From Flavobacterium sp. NRK1 (lineage in GTDB: Bacteria; Bacteroidota; Bacteroidia; Flavobacteriales; Flavobacteriaceae): DNA of 64,000 bases. How positions within the stretch are numbered: position 1 is the stretch's first letter; each line of letters begins with the position of its first letter. The stretch is from positions 3,098,652-3,162,651 of the forward strand of contig NZ_JAMXLA010000001.1 of assembly GCF_024054175.1 (NCBI RefSeq), written 5' to 3'. Shown here one piece after another: positions 50,459 to 61,000 of the stretch. The notes below the pieces were generated by a model. The model was not told the DNA's origin, did not search any database, and worked only from the letters and a program-made list of their open reading frames with translations. The position numbers were made by a program, and so were the translations under genes.

Positions 50459-52945
50459 TTATCTGCCAACTGCGATAAGGTTTGCCATAAGCCTGTAGGC
50501 TCCCGATACTCCTTCAGGTAACTCCCTGAAAAAGCTCAATCCGGTATAAATGTAATATCCTTTACCATATTTAGCTACTAGCAGTCCGCCTTTTTTTGTT
50601 TCCTCACCTTTGTCACAAGATTTAAATATCGGGGTAAATTCTTTAGCCCATTCATCAGGATAATATAATCCCTGTTCCTGCACCCAGCCTTTAAAATCAT
50701 TATCAGTTATTTTGTTAGGATAATTTAGAACGGGGTTTTCAGGATCTAAGAAAGTAACTTTTGCATTTTCTTCCGTAACCCTGTCGCGTGATATGCGTAA
50801 AGTGTAAGGGGCAATATTCTGAGTAACCAAACTCCCGGTTGTGTTATATTGCACTACCATATTCCCGCCATTTTCAACATAATCAAATAATATATTTTGT
50901 TTGAAAGCTAATGCATCTAAAACATTGTACGCTCTAATACCTACTACTACAGCATCATAGTTTTTTAATGTTTCTGTTGTAATATCATTTGGAGTAAGAA
51001 GCGTTACATCATAGCCCATCTGTTTAAGGCTTTCCGGTATATTATCTCCGGCTCCCATTATATAAGCTATGTTTTGCCCTTTTATCTTCAGATCTGCTTT
51101 GGTAAACTTAGCTATAGATGGTAGTAAAACCTGCTGGCTTACTATATGTGGGTAGTTTATTATTATCTGATCCCTGTCAAACTCTTTTCCATCGATTGTA
51201 GCAATGCTTCTTACTGTAATTTCTGAGGGGGCAGAGGGCGGGGTAACTTCGAAAGTTACAGTGATTTCACTCCCTTTGGCTGAAAGATTAAAAGGAATTG
51301 AGACGGGGCTAACTTTCCATCCATCAGGTAATTCAAGTTTAAGAGAGCCTTCACAATTATCTTTTCCAGCCCGGATCACTACACTTGTAAACTGACTTTT
51401 ATTATCCTTAAACAGTTGTACCCTGTTAATTATATGTGTGGTTACTGCAGGTATAACATCAAAAGGCTGATAAACTTCTCCTGCAACGGGATCATTATAT
51501 TTATAAACTATAGTGCGCTCAAAAGGAATACTGGTTCCTTCAATATTTATATAGAAAGCGACTTTCATTTCTCTAATAATGTCCGGACGCCCAATTTTTT
51601 GTAAATCACTTACTTTGTACATTCCTGCATCACCTTTTTCAGTAAGCCAGTACGGGGAAGTATAGGCTGTTTTTAAAGGAACAATTGCATCAATTGTATT
51701 TTCATTACTTATATTATTTCCTAAATCAGCTTTTACCTCTATAGTTCTGTTTTCGGGTAATAAAGCAATAGTATTTAAAGTCATAGGTACGCTGCTTCGG
51801 TTTATGGCTTCCCATTTAATTTTTAAGCTGTTGCCCGGTGTTGCAGATTGTGTTTCAGCCACTGCTTCAATATATAAGCCACTACATCCGGCTATAATTT
51901 CTTTTATTTCCTGTTGTTTTAATTCTTTCCAGTATTCATCTTCAATCTTACCAATTTCAGAATATACTTTTACTAATGCAGGAACTGAAGCGGCAGGATT
52001 TTTAAAATCATAATTTTTAAGTATAGTAGTAATAGCTTCACCTATCGCTTTTCCTCCTTTTACGCGATTCCATGAAGTATCTATACCTTCAAATAGATTT
52101 TGTTTATCTTTTGGAGTTTCGCCTTTTATAATTTCAAGATATTCCATATCATCACCACGCACGCCTGTAGAGCCAAACCCCTGCGATTTATGTTTGCTTC
52201 GGCTTAAAGCAGCAATTTCCTGATTAGACACTCCAAGGGTAGGATAGTAGACTCCCGTTTGAAGGTTTATATATTTTGACTTATCCGCTTTATCAAATTT
52301 GTCTTTTCCTCCAAAAAACCACCATGAAACATTAAACATTACACGTTTTGGCTGCCAGACCTTTGTAAATTTAAGTTGTTCAGGTTCATAATTTGCATCG
52401 GCAGCAAGTGTGTATGCTTCCTGGGTAAGCATAGCTGAAGAGGTATGGTGTCCATGTGTGCTTCCCGGCGTACGGTGATCAAACCTGTTTATTATAATAT
52501 CAGGCCTGAACTTCCTGATTACCCATACCATATCCTGAAGCACTTTTTCCTTATCCCATATTTGTAACGTTTCGTTAGGAACTTTAGAAAAACCGAAATC
52601 ATTGGCACGGCTAAAAAACTGTTCGCCGCCATCAACTTTCCGGGCCTCTATCAGTTCCTGTGTACGAATTACTCCTAACAACTCCCTAAGCTCTAAGCCA
52701 ATTAGGTTTTGTCCGCCATCTCCACGGGTTAATGATAAATAGCCCGTACGTGCCTTTACATCATTAGACAGAAATGATATAAGTCTTGTATTTTCGTCAT
52801 CCGGATGAGCGGCAATATATAATGCTGTACCTAAAAAATTAAGTTTTTCAAGTTTGTTATAAATTTCAGCAGATGATGGTTTCTGTGGTTGAGCGAAACA
52901 AAAACTATAACTTAATAATATAAAATATAAGAATGTTTTTTGCAT
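50459..52945 (-). CDS. Secreted PIG-L family deacetylase with C-terminal domains
   Basis: A signal peptide (MQKTFLYFILLSYSFCFAQ) is followed by a PIG-L/LmbE domain (about 25-260). It shows the zinc motif AAHPDDENTR, then LTRGDGGQNLIG and HTSSAMLTQEA. This domain deacetylates N-acetylglucosamine-linked substrates in known members. The remaining 550 residues are beta-rich, with a late region (KTLPDGWKVSP to VRSIATIDGK) like an Ig/NEW3 fold and a C-terminal glutamine-amidotransferase-like fold (MGAGDNIPESLKQMGYDVTLL). ATG 52945 was chosen because it starts the signal peptide; earlier ATGs overlap maf. The substrate is unknown. Confidence 0.87.
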   Translation of the reverse strand: MQKTFLYFILLSYSFCFAQPQKPSSAEIYNKLEKLNFLGTALYIAAHPDDENTRLISFLSNDVKARTGYLSLTRGDGGQNLIGLELRELLGVIRTQELIEARKVDGGEQFFSRANDFGFSKVPNETLQIWDKEKVLQDMVWVIRKFRPDIIINRFDHRTPGSTHGHHTSSAMLTQEAYTLAADANYEPEQLKFTKVWQPKRVMFNVSWWFFGGKDKFDKADKSKYINLQTGVYYPTLGVSNQEIAALSRSKHKSQGFGSTGVRGDDMEYLEIIKGETPKDKQNLFEGIDTSWNRVKGGKAIGEAITTILKNYDFKNPAASVPALVKVYSEIGKIEDEYWKELKQQEIKEIIAGCSGLYIEAVAETQSATPGNSLKIKWEAINRSSVPMTLNTIALLPENRTIEVKADLGNNISNENTIDAIVPLKTAYTSPYWLTEKGDAGMYKVSDLQKIGRPDIIREMKVAFYINIEGTSIPFERTIVYKYNDPVAGEVYQPFDVIPAVTTHIINRVQLFKDNKSQFTSVVIRAGKDNCEGSLKLELPDGWKVSPVSIPFNLSAKGSEITVTFEVTPPSAPSEITVRSIATIDGKEFDRDQIIINYPHIVSQQVLLPSIAKFTKADLKIKGQNIAYIMGAGDNIPESLKQMGYDVTLLTPNDITTETLKNYDAVVVGIRAYNVLDALAFKQNILFDYVENGGNMVVQYNTTGSLVTQNIAPYTLRISRDRVTEENAKVTFLDPENPVLNYPNKITDNDFKGWVQEQGLYYPDEWAKEFTPIFKSCDKGEETKKGGLLVAKYGKGYYIYTGLSFFRELPEGVSGAYRLMANLIAVGR

Positions 52946-53000
52946 TGTATTCAATAGTAATTTTTTGTTATTCATGCCATGAGCATAATATGCTGATTGT

Positions 53001-53594
53001 TTATTTAGAAGTAGCAAATTGGGTTAAATACTGATATACTTTATCTACAGGCATACCAACTACATTCGCATAAGATCCTTCAATACGGGAAATGGCAACA
53101 AGTCCTATCCATTCCTGAATTCCATATGAACCGGCTTTATCATAAGGCTTATATTCTTCCAGGTAATAACTGATTTCCTCATCGGTAAGAATATTAAAAG
53201 TTACCCTAGTAGTTTCATTGAAAGTTTCGCTTTTATCAGCGTTTTTAATGCACACCGAAGTAATTACTTCATGGGTTTTTCCCGATAAAGATTTAAGCAT
53301 TATAAAAGCATCTTCTTTATCTTTTGGTTTTCCAAGGGCTTTTCCTTCGTGCCATACTATTGTATCACTGGTAATGAGTATCTCATCCTCAGACAAAGTT
53401 TCTTCTAATGCTGATGCTTTTAATTCTGCTAAATAGTCTGTAATTTCAGCACCTTGAAGCGTTTCCGGATAAATTTCTTCAACTTCTTTAAGACGTACTT
53501 CAAAATTAGTATCAAGCTCTCTTAAAAACTGCTGTCTGCGGGGAGAGCCTGAAGCTAAGATAAGTTTATAGTTTTTTAGTTTTTCCTTAAGCAT
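53001..53594 (-). CDS. maf: Maf-like nucleoside triphosphate pyrophosphatase
   Basis: Maf proteins hydrolyse non-canonical or certain canonical NTPs (dTTP, UTP or modified bases), and some inhibit septation. The start KLILASGSPRRQQFLREL is the Maf signature. SDTIVWHEGKALGKPKDKEDAF and YKPYDKAGSYGIQEWIG are the conserved substrate and metal regions. The 197-residue length is normal. The gene overlaps the upstream prenyltransferase gene by 8 bases. Confidence 0.94.
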   Translation of the reverse strand: MLKEKLKNYKLILASGSPRRQQFLRELDTNFEVRLKEVEEIYPETLQGAEITDYLAELKASALEETLSEDEILITSDTIVWHEGKALGKPKDKEDAFIMLKSLSGKTHEVITSVCIKNADKSETFNETTRVTFNILTDEEISYYLEEYKPYDKAGSYGIQEWIGLVAISRIEGSYANVVGMPVDKVYQYLTQFATSK

Positions 53595-54480
53595 GATACC
53601 TGATGTTGAATGTTATTATTGTGGCAGATAGTGCAGTAAAAAGTAATATTGCCTTAATCACAACTTCTAAAGCTGAAAAATCTTTACTTGTTTTAGCAGA
53701 TAATATATTTATAAGTAAATACACAAGAGGTCCCAGTATAAAAAGTAGGCAGTATCCTAATGCCCATAATAATTCTCTTAAATATTCATTTATATAATAA
53801 AGCAACATAACTGCAGCTATAAGACCTATTACAAATGTTATTTTTACTGTTCGTTTTTTGCCTATAGCTATTGGTAATGTATTAAGGCCTTCATTATAGT
53901 CTGCATCTGTATTTTTAAGGTCATTTAATAAAGTAACTAAAAGTCCTAAAACCAAAGTAAAAATGGAATGATCTGTAATAAGCCCAAAAATTGTTGCTAA
54001 TTGCACTTTGTCAGAAGCTCCAAATACCGGATATATAGCAAAAATGCCGATTATCATTACACTGAGAGCCATAAGGAATGCTATTGTTATATTTCCTAGT
54101 ATAAAACTTTCCCTCAGGTTTGTTGAATAAAAATAAAGTGTACCTACAGGTATAGCAAAGGCTATCATAAAGCTCGGCCTTCCAATAAGATTGGACAAAT
54201 AATAGCCTATTACGAGGCCACTAATGGTTAAGCCTCCATAAATATAGTAAGCAGCAGATTCTGATAAGCCAAAGCCTGCACTGCCTTTTGAAGTGATATT
54301 TGTAATAAGAAAACCACCGGCTGCAATAAGTACGCTTGCCAATACAAGTAATGTATAATTAGCATCATTAAGAGTAAGTGTTAATCCGGGTTGATAATCC
54401 AGAAACCCATATTTAAAAATAAACTGGGAAAACGCTAATAATAAAAGGTGTCCAAACCCTATGAGTTTTAAAAATTTCAT
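53587..54480 (-). CDS. UbiA-like prenyltransferase, first Asp motif apparently lost
   Basis: The 297-residue protein has about eight or nine membrane helices and resembles the flavobacterial group labelled geranylgeranylglycerol-phosphate geranylgeranyltransferase. It shows the second UbiA metal motif region, LLNDLKNTDADYNEGLNTLPIAIGKKRT. The first Asp-rich motif, expected after the second helix as NxxxDxxxD, is absent: that stretch (about residues 60-80) reads ITNITSKGSAGFGLSES with no Asp. It also looks shorter than I recall for homologues. The gene may encode a degenerate or repurposed enzyme. It lies in an operon with KdsC-like and Maf genes. Confidence 0.75.
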   Translation of the reverse strand: MKFLKLIGFGHLLLLAFSQFIFKYGFLDYQPGLTLTLNDANYTLLVLASVLIAAGGFLITNITSKGSAGFGLSESAAYYIYGGLTISGLVIGYYLSNLIGRPSFMIAFAIPVGTLYFYSTNLRESFILGNITIAFLMALSVMIIGIFAIYPVFGASDKVQLATIFGLITDHSIFTLVLGLLVTLLNDLKNTDADYNEGLNTLPIAIGKKRTVKITFVIGLIAAVMLLYYINEYLRELLWALGYCLLFILGPLVYLLINILSAKTSKDFSALEVVIKAILLFTALSATIITFNIRYHA

Positions 54481-54532
54481 GTAGAAAATTTAAAGTTTAA
54501 GTTTAATCAATTATACTTTAACGACTAATAAA

Positions 54533-55060
54533 TTAATCATATCTGGCATTAAAATGTTCCATCCATTTTCCCTGAACTTTCATAACCTGTTCTATCACAT
54601 CCCTAACACAGCCAGTACCTCCGTTTTTATGTGAAATATATTTGCTTATTTCCTTTATTTCCGGAGCTGCATCCTGAGGGCATGCCGGTAACCCTACAAG
54701 CTGCATTACATGAAAATCAGGAATATCATCACCCATATACAACACATGTTCAGGATTAATATTATAAATATCTACAAACTCGTCAAACGTTTCTACTTTG
54801 TTAGGTACTCCCAGATAAATATCTGTAATACCTAAATTTCTTAGTCTTATGCGCACACCCTCGTTAAGTCCACCGGAAATTATACATACAATATATCCGT
54901 TTTCAACTGCCGCTTTCATAGCATATCCGTCACGTATATTCATATTGCGTAACATTTCACCCGTGGGAGTTACATGTATAGAACCATCTGTTAATACTCC
55001 ATCCACATCAAAAATAAATGTGGTTATATCATTCATTATTTCTTTATAGCTTTTAGCCAT
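54533..55060 (-). CDS. KdsC-type HAD phosphatase
   Basis: A cap-less HAD phosphatase of 175 residues. Motif I is FIFDVDGVLTDGS, as in KDO 8-phosphate phosphatase (KdsC), which makes free KDO for lipopolysaccharide. Motif II is IISGG and motif III/IV is MGDDIPDFHVM. KdsC usually forms a tetramer. Activity on KDO-8-P is likely but not certain because homologues take other sugar phosphates. It overlaps the DUF2520 gene by 8 bases. Confidence 0.88.
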   Translation of the reverse strand: MAKSYKEIMNDITTFIFDVDGVLTDGSIHVTPTGEMLRNMNIRDGYAMKAAVENGYIVCIISGGLNEGVRIRLRNLGITDIYLGVPNKVETFDEFVDIYNINPEHVLYMGDDIPDFHVMQLVGLPACPQDAAPEIKEISKYISHKNGGTGCVRDVIEQVMKVQGKWMEHFNARYD

Positions 55061-55808
55061 TTTTTTCTTGTATAGATTTTGTTAATAGGGTATATATAGC
55101 TTTTTGATTTTCATCTTTAATAAAATCCAGATGCCTCTGTATGGTTGTAACATCTCTTCTTCTGGCCGGGCCGGTCTGTGCCTCAAGTGGGGTAAGAGTA
55201 TCAATCTTGTCTGCCGTTTCCTTTATTAAAGGTTTTAAAATAGCGAACGGAATATTATTTTCTAAACATATCTCACTGCCTATTTCGTATAGGTGATTAG
55301 TGAAATTATTCACAAATACTGCAGCTACATGCAGAGCCTGCCTTTGAAGAGAATTAATATTATACACAAGGTTACTTATACAGGAAGACAATTGTTCCAA
55401 TATTTCATAATCTTTTACATTATCACTTTCCAGGCAAAGAGGTATTTGTTTAAAATCTACTTCTTTATTTTTTGAAAAAGTTTGTAACGGATAAAAAACG
55501 CCTCTGCGGTTTTTATTATTGATAACTTCTATTCCGGTACTACCGGATGTATGTACTACCAGCCTGTCATTAAATGGGAGTTGTGCTGATACTTCTGCAA
55601 TAGCGTCATCACTTACAGATAGTATATAAACATCTGCTTCCGGCAATGTATTAAGATTGTTTGTTATGAGTCGCTTGTCAATTATATTAAATAGTTTTTC
55701 AGGATTTCGCGCATAAACACCAGCAAGAACAGTTTTATCCGAACTCTGAAAGGCTTTTATAAGATGCTGCGCCACATTTCCTGAACCTATAATCACTACT
55801 TTTAACAT
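55053..55808 (-). CDS. DUF2520 Rossmann-fold protein
   Basis: The N-terminal Rossmann domain begins KVVIIGSGNVAQHLIKAF (dinucleotide-binding GxGNVA). DUF2520 follows from about residue 120, with QALHVAAVFVNNFTNHLYEIG and TGPARRRDVTTIQRHL. Homologues resemble 6-phosphogluconate dehydrogenase-like oxidoreductases of unknown substrate. The 251-residue length is typical. It is the first gene of the minus-strand operon running down to the symporter. Confidence 0.92.
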   Translation of the reverse strand: MLKVVIIGSGNVAQHLIKAFQSSDKTVLAGVYARNPEKLFNIIDKRLITNNLNTLPEADVYILSVSDDAIAEVSAQLPFNDRLVVHTSGSTGIEVINNKNRRGVFYPLQTFSKNKEVDFKQIPLCLESDNVKDYEILEQLSSCISNLVYNINSLQRQALHVAAVFVNNFTNHLYEIGSEICLENNIPFAILKPLIKETADKIDTLTPLEAQTGPARRRDVTTIQRHLDFIKDENQKAIYTLLTKSIQEKNG

Positions 55809-55917
55809 GGTCGCTAAATTAGTAAAAAAGTTTTAGGTATCAGGGTAAACAAGGTGTGGTAAAATGACGAATTCAATACGTCAGAACAATTATTTTAAAA
55901 TGTATATTACACAATTA

Positions 55918-55947
55918 AAAAAGCGGATAATACAATATCCGCTTTTT
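55918..55947 (-). terminator. Terminator of the M1 peptidase gene
   Basis: A 12-bp perfect stem (aaaaagcggata with tatccgcttttt) around a 6-base loop, lying just beyond the minus-strand M1 peptidase gene and upstream of the DUF2520 gene. Confidence 0.8.
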
Positions 55948-55952
55948 AATTA

Positions 55953-57878
55953 TTATTTTATCCATGAATTATCATTTGTATCAATATCAGGGAGCAATCT
56001 TAATGGGTCAATATCTATAGCTTTTACTTTTTTAGAGGATTTCAACAGATAATCCCATTCATTAGCACGTTGCCAAACTTCAACAGGAAGTGTTTTTATT
56101 TCTTTGGTGTCATCTTCATAAACAACTTTAAATACAACCGGCATAGGTACTTCTCCTTTATTAACAAAAGTAATAATTGCTGAATCAGGATTTTGTATAA
56201 CTTTTGTTACTCCTAAATCTATATTACCATTCCCTATAAACCATCCTCTCCAGAACCAGTTAAGATTTTCTCCTGATCCATTTTCCATAGCATTATAAAA
56301 ATCAGAAGGTTGCGGATGCTTAAAGGCCCATTCATTGATATATCCTTTAAAAGCATTATCAAAACGTTCTGCCCCAAGTATATATTCACGTAATAATATT
56401 AAACCCGTAGCAGGTTTAGAGTATGCTGTATAGCCTAAGTTCATAGGTCTTGCTACATCAGGATAAGTATTAATGCTTTCTCTGTATTTAGACCTGAACC
56501 AGAAAACCCCATTTCTCCCTTTAGCTGCATCAGATGGATATTCTCCATTATTAAAAGCCAGAGTGCTGTAATGATTTATAAAAGTATTAAAACCTTCATC
56601 CATCCATGCATATCGTCGCTCATTGGAACCTACGATCATCGGAAACCAGTTATGTCCAAATTCATGATCAGTCACTTCCCATAGGTCCTGTCCATGGCTT
56701 GAAGCATGACAGAATGAAACACCCGGATATTCCATACCACCTACATTTGAAGCTACATTGACAGCATTGGGATATGGGTATTCAAACCATTTTGAAGAAT
56801 AATGTTCTATAGAAGCTTTTACATATTCTGTAGAACGTCCCCAAGCTAAATTGCCATCACTCTCTTTAGTATAAACGGACTGGGCTACTGCTTTTTTGCC
56901 GCTTGGCAGGTTGATTCTTGCTGCATCCCAAATAAAACCCTTACAGAAAGCAAATGCTATATCACGGCTATTTTTCATTTTAAAATGCCATGTAGATTTT
57001 CCGCTTTGTGAAGGTCTTGTAATTTTAGTGTTACCTGCTTCATTCGGGGCTATCAAATAAACTGTTTTATCGCTTTGCGAAGCTTTATCCCAGCGGTTAA
57101 GCAATTCTTTAGAAAGTACATCCTTAGGATTGGCAAGTTCTCCTGAGCCTACAACAATATAATCATAAGGAAGAGTAACTTTATAATCAAAATCCCCATA
57201 TTCAACATAAAATTCACCTGCACCAAGATAAGGTTCAGTATTCCAGCCTGCTACATCATCAAAAACACACGCCCTTGGATACCATTGAGCCATAGAATAA
57301 ACAATACCTTCTTTTGTTTTTAACTGTCCCATCCGGTCCATTCCTTCAACAGGTATCTTAAATTCAAAATTTAAGGAAACGGTTGCCGTTCCTCCTTTTG
57401 CAGGTATAGGCTCTTTAAGAAATACCTGCATACGTGTATCCGTAATAAGATACTTAGAAGAATTATCTCCTTTAACTTTAGCCGAAAGATCACTTATTTT
57501 AAAACCACCATCTGTATCTCCGGCATAACGGTTTGTTCCGGCAATGGGTGTAGTTAATGTACCTCTTGAATCTTCTGTAAAACGGTTTTGTTCTACATAC
57601 ATCCATATATAATTTAACTCTTCAGGACTATTATTATGATACGTCATTACCATTTTACCCTTAAGGATGCCTGCCTTGTCATCAATTTCAGCTTCTATAT
57701 TGTAATCTGCCCTGTTTTGCCAGTACTCAGGTCCGGGAACACCCGAAGCAGAACGATATACATTGCCGCGACGATACATAACATCATCAAATTTATATTG
57801 ATTGTTTTGTAATACTTCCTGTGCGAAAGATGTTAGTCCGCTAAGGCAGAATAGTAATAAGATTTTAGGAATTCTCAT
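55953..57878 (-). CDS. Secreted M1 family metallopeptidase
   Basis: A zinc aminopeptidase with a signal peptide (MRIPKILLLFCLSGLTSFAQ). After an N-terminal beta domain the catalytic domain shows GGMEYPG at 380-386 (the M1 exopeptidase GxMEN-like site). The zinc motif HEFGHNW has ligands His405 and His409, catalytic Glu406 and third ligand Glu428. The C-terminal half is shorter than in aminopeptidase N, and 641 residues is usual for this Bacteroidota group. It acts in the periplasm or outside. Monocistronic. Confidence 0.94.
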   Translation of the reverse strand: MRIPKILLLFCLSGLTSFAQEVLQNNQYKFDDVMYRRGNVYRSASGVPGPEYWQNRADYNIEAEIDDKAGILKGKMVMTYHNNSPEELNYIWMYVEQNRFTEDSRGTLTTPIAGTNRYAGDTDGGFKISDLSAKVKGDNSSKYLITDTRMQVFLKEPIPAKGGTATVSLNFEFKIPVEGMDRMGQLKTKEGIVYSMAQWYPRACVFDDVAGWNTEPYLGAGEFYVEYGDFDYKVTLPYDYIVVGSGELANPKDVLSKELLNRWDKASQSDKTVYLIAPNEAGNTKITRPSQSGKSTWHFKMKNSRDIAFAFCKGFIWDAARINLPSGKKAVAQSVYTKESDGNLAWGRSTEYVKASIEHYSSKWFEYPYPNAVNVASNVGGMEYPGVSFCHASSHGQDLWEVTDHEFGHNWFPMIVGSNERRYAWMDEGFNTFINHYSTLAFNNGEYPSDAAKGRNGVFWFRSKYRESINTYPDVARPMNLGYTAYSKPATGLILLREYILGAERFDNAFKGYINEWAFKHPQPSDFYNAMENGSGENLNWFWRGWFIGNGNIDLGVTKVIQNPDSAIITFVNKGEVPMPVVFKVVYEDDTKEIKTLPVEVWQRANEWDYLLKSSKKVKAIDIDPLRLLPDIDTNDNSWIK

Positions 57879-57930
57879 TAATGTTTTAGATTAGTTAGGG
57901 TAATAGTATGAAATAGGTTAGTATGATTGC

Positions 57931-57938
57931 CAAATATA
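57931..57938 (-). promoter_or_regulatory. Flavobacterial -7 element for the M1 peptidase
   Basis: TATATTTG on the minus strand matches TAnnTTTG and lies 52 bases before the ATG at 57878. Confidence 0.45.
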
Positions 57939-58027
57939 CCTAACTTATAAATATTATAAAAAAATATTTGCATGCTATAATGGCTTAATTTTTATAATTA
58001 AATGGGCTCTTAAAATGAAGTTTTGAG

Positions 58028-58035
58028 TACTTTTG
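58028..58035 (+). promoter_or_regulatory. Flavobacterial -7 element before the ccsBA gene
   Basis: TACTTTTG matches TAnnTTTG, 31 bases before the ATG at 58067. Confidence 0.5.
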
Positions 58036-58066
58036 CATCAATTTACAAAAACAACTTTCCGTACTC

Positions 58067-61000
58067 ATGGATAAAATTATATCGTTCTTTTCCTCAACCC
58101 GTTTAATGGCAGTACTTTTTTTAGTTTTTGCTCTTTCTATGGGAGTAGGTACTTTTATTGAAGATGCCTATAATACAGATACTGCCCGACTGTTTATTTA
58201 CAATGCCAGGTGGTTTGAAGCTATTATGTTATTGTTCGTAATAAATTTCTTTGGTAATATTAAACGTTATAGCCTTCATAAAAAAGAAAAATGGGCCACT
58301 TTATTACTTCACCTTTCTTTCATATTTATTATTGCCGGAGCGTTTGTTACCCGCTACATAAGCTTTGAAGGAATGATGCCAATAAGGGAAGGAGCTACAG
58401 AAAGCCGTTTTTATTCTGATAAAACATATCTTACTGTATTTGTAGATGGTGAGCATGAAGGCGAAATGAGAAGAAGGACTTTTGAAAAAAACCTTTTACT
58501 TTCCCCAGTAGCCAATAATTACTTTTCAATGTCTAAGGAATTTAGTGGAATACCAATTGAAATAGAATATAAAGATTTCAAACTTGGAGCTAAAGAGACT
58601 GTTGTAGAAGACCCAAAAGGTATTTATTATCTTAAACTTGTTGAAGCAGGTGATGGCGGACGCCACGAGCATTATCTTAAAGAAGGACAGGTAGAAAACA
58701 TCCATAATCTTTTATTTGCTTTTAATGCACCCACAGAAGGTGCAATAAATATAACCCTGAAAGATGGAAACTATACTATAAAAACTCCTTTTGAAGGGGA
58801 TTTTATGCGTATGGCCGATCAGATGAAAGGAAGCGTTAATAAAGATTCTGTTCAGCCTTTAATGTTCCGTTCACTCTATAATGTCGGAGGTTCGCGATTT
58901 GTTTTACCTGAAGCAGCTATAAAGGGTAAAGTAAATTATGTATCTAATAATAATTATAAAACAAAAGAAGACGCAGCCCTTACAGTTGTAGTGAAATCTG
59001 AAGATCAGGAGAAAGAAGTAACGCTGCTTGGAGGTAAAGCAAAAATGGGAGTTCCCCAGTCTTTTAAAATGGGCAGCCTTGAATATACATTAATATATGG
59101 CAGCAGACAGTATGATTTGCCATTTTCCATTAAAGTAAATGACTTTATAGCTAAAAAATATCCGGGAACAGAGTCTAGTTATGAATCTTTTGAAAGCAAA
59201 GTAACTGTAGAAGATAAGGAAAAGAACAACACTTTTGACGCCAGGATTTTTATGAATAATGTATTGGATTACAGAGGATACAGATTCTTTCAGGCGTCAT
59301 TTGATGCTGATGAAATGGGTACAGTACTTTCAGTTAATCATGATTTTTGGGGAACATGGATAACCTATATTGGTTATTTCCTTTTATACATTGGTCTTAT
59401 GGCAATTTTGTTTGACAAAAACACACGCTTTAATGATTTAAAACGCAAACTGGACAAGGTTAAAGCTAAAAAAGCAAAACTAAGTATAATAGCATTATTC
59501 TTTTTTGTTTTTAATGGGTATTCTCAAAATCATACGCATGAAGTTCCTACACAGGAACAAATGGATTCTATCATTCAGAAATATAAGGTTAGTGAAGAGC
59601 ATGCTGCCAAATTCGGGCGCCTGATTATTCAGGATGCAGGAGGAAGGATGAAGCCTATAAATACATTCTCTTCGGAACTGTTGCGAAAAGTAAGTAAGAG
59701 TGATACTTATAAAGGATTGAATTCTGATCAGGCTTTTCTTTCTATGATCATGATGGATCAAATGTGGTATAGTATGCCTGTTATTGAGCTTAAACGCAAT
59801 AATGATAGTTTAAGAATAGTTGCCGGACTTGAAAAAGAAGCAAAATTTGCTGCTTTATCGGACTTTTTTGATGCTCAGGGCAATTACAAGCTTTCAAAAA
59901 TACTTGAAAAAGCATATCGGGAAAAAGAAGCTACCAAGTTTCAAAAGGATTATATGGAAATTGATAAAAGAATCAATCTTTTATATTCAGCTCTTACAGG
60001 ACAGATATTAAAAGTGTATCCAATACCTAATGATAAAAATAACAAGTGGGTTTCTTACCTTGAAATACCAGAAGTTAAAAACGCTGAACTTGATTCAATA
60101 AAAAACATATTGCCATTTTATTTACAGGCAGTAGGTAAAGCAACAGAAACAGGAGATTATAAGTTAGCAAATAGTCTGCTGGAAGGGCTTACAAAATACC
60201 AGCACAAATTTGGAGGCAGTATAATGCCTAACGATGATAAAGTTAATGCCGAGATATTATATAATAAATATGACATCTTTAAAAAGCTATTTTCATGGTA
60301 TTGCTATGCGGGTGTTTTAATGTTTGTTTTTGTTATCATTAATATTTTTAATTCACGTAAATGGGTTAGTTATGCTGTTAAAGCTTTTCACGGTATTATA
60401 ATTTTACTTTTTGTACTGCATACAGCAGGCCTTATAGCGCGTTGGTATATATCAGGTCATGCGCCATGGAGTAATGCTTATGAGTCTGTTATCTATGTCG
60501 GATGGGCTACAATGTTCTTTGGTTTGGCTTTCGGGCGAAAATCATCGCTTACAGTAGCATCTACTGCTTTTGTAGCTTCCATGATACTTATGGTAGCGCA
60601 CATGAACTGGACTGATCCGCAGATAGGAAATCTGGTGCCTGTTCTTAATTCGTATTGGTTAATGATTCACGTAGCTGTAATAGTTGCAAGTTATGGTCCG
60701 TTTACGCTTGGTATGATATTAGGCCTTGTTTCTCTTATATTAATGATATTCACCAACAAAAAGAACAAAGCTATTGTTGATTTGAATATTAAAGAACTTA
60801 CATATATAAATGAAATGTCTCTTACTGTAGGCCTTGTAATGCTAACCATAGGTAACTTTCTTGGCGGGCAGTGGGCTAATGAGAGCTGGGGGCGTTATTG
60901 GGGGTGGGATCCTAAAGAAACATGGGCGCTGGTAAGTATTATGGTATATGCATTTGTTATACATATGCGCTTTGTTCCGGCTTTAAGAGGTAAATGGATA

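Noticed and set aside
50459..53017. PIG-L start at 53017
   Set aside because: It overlaps the end of maf by 17 bases and puts 24 residues before an evident signal peptide; ATG 52945 fits better.
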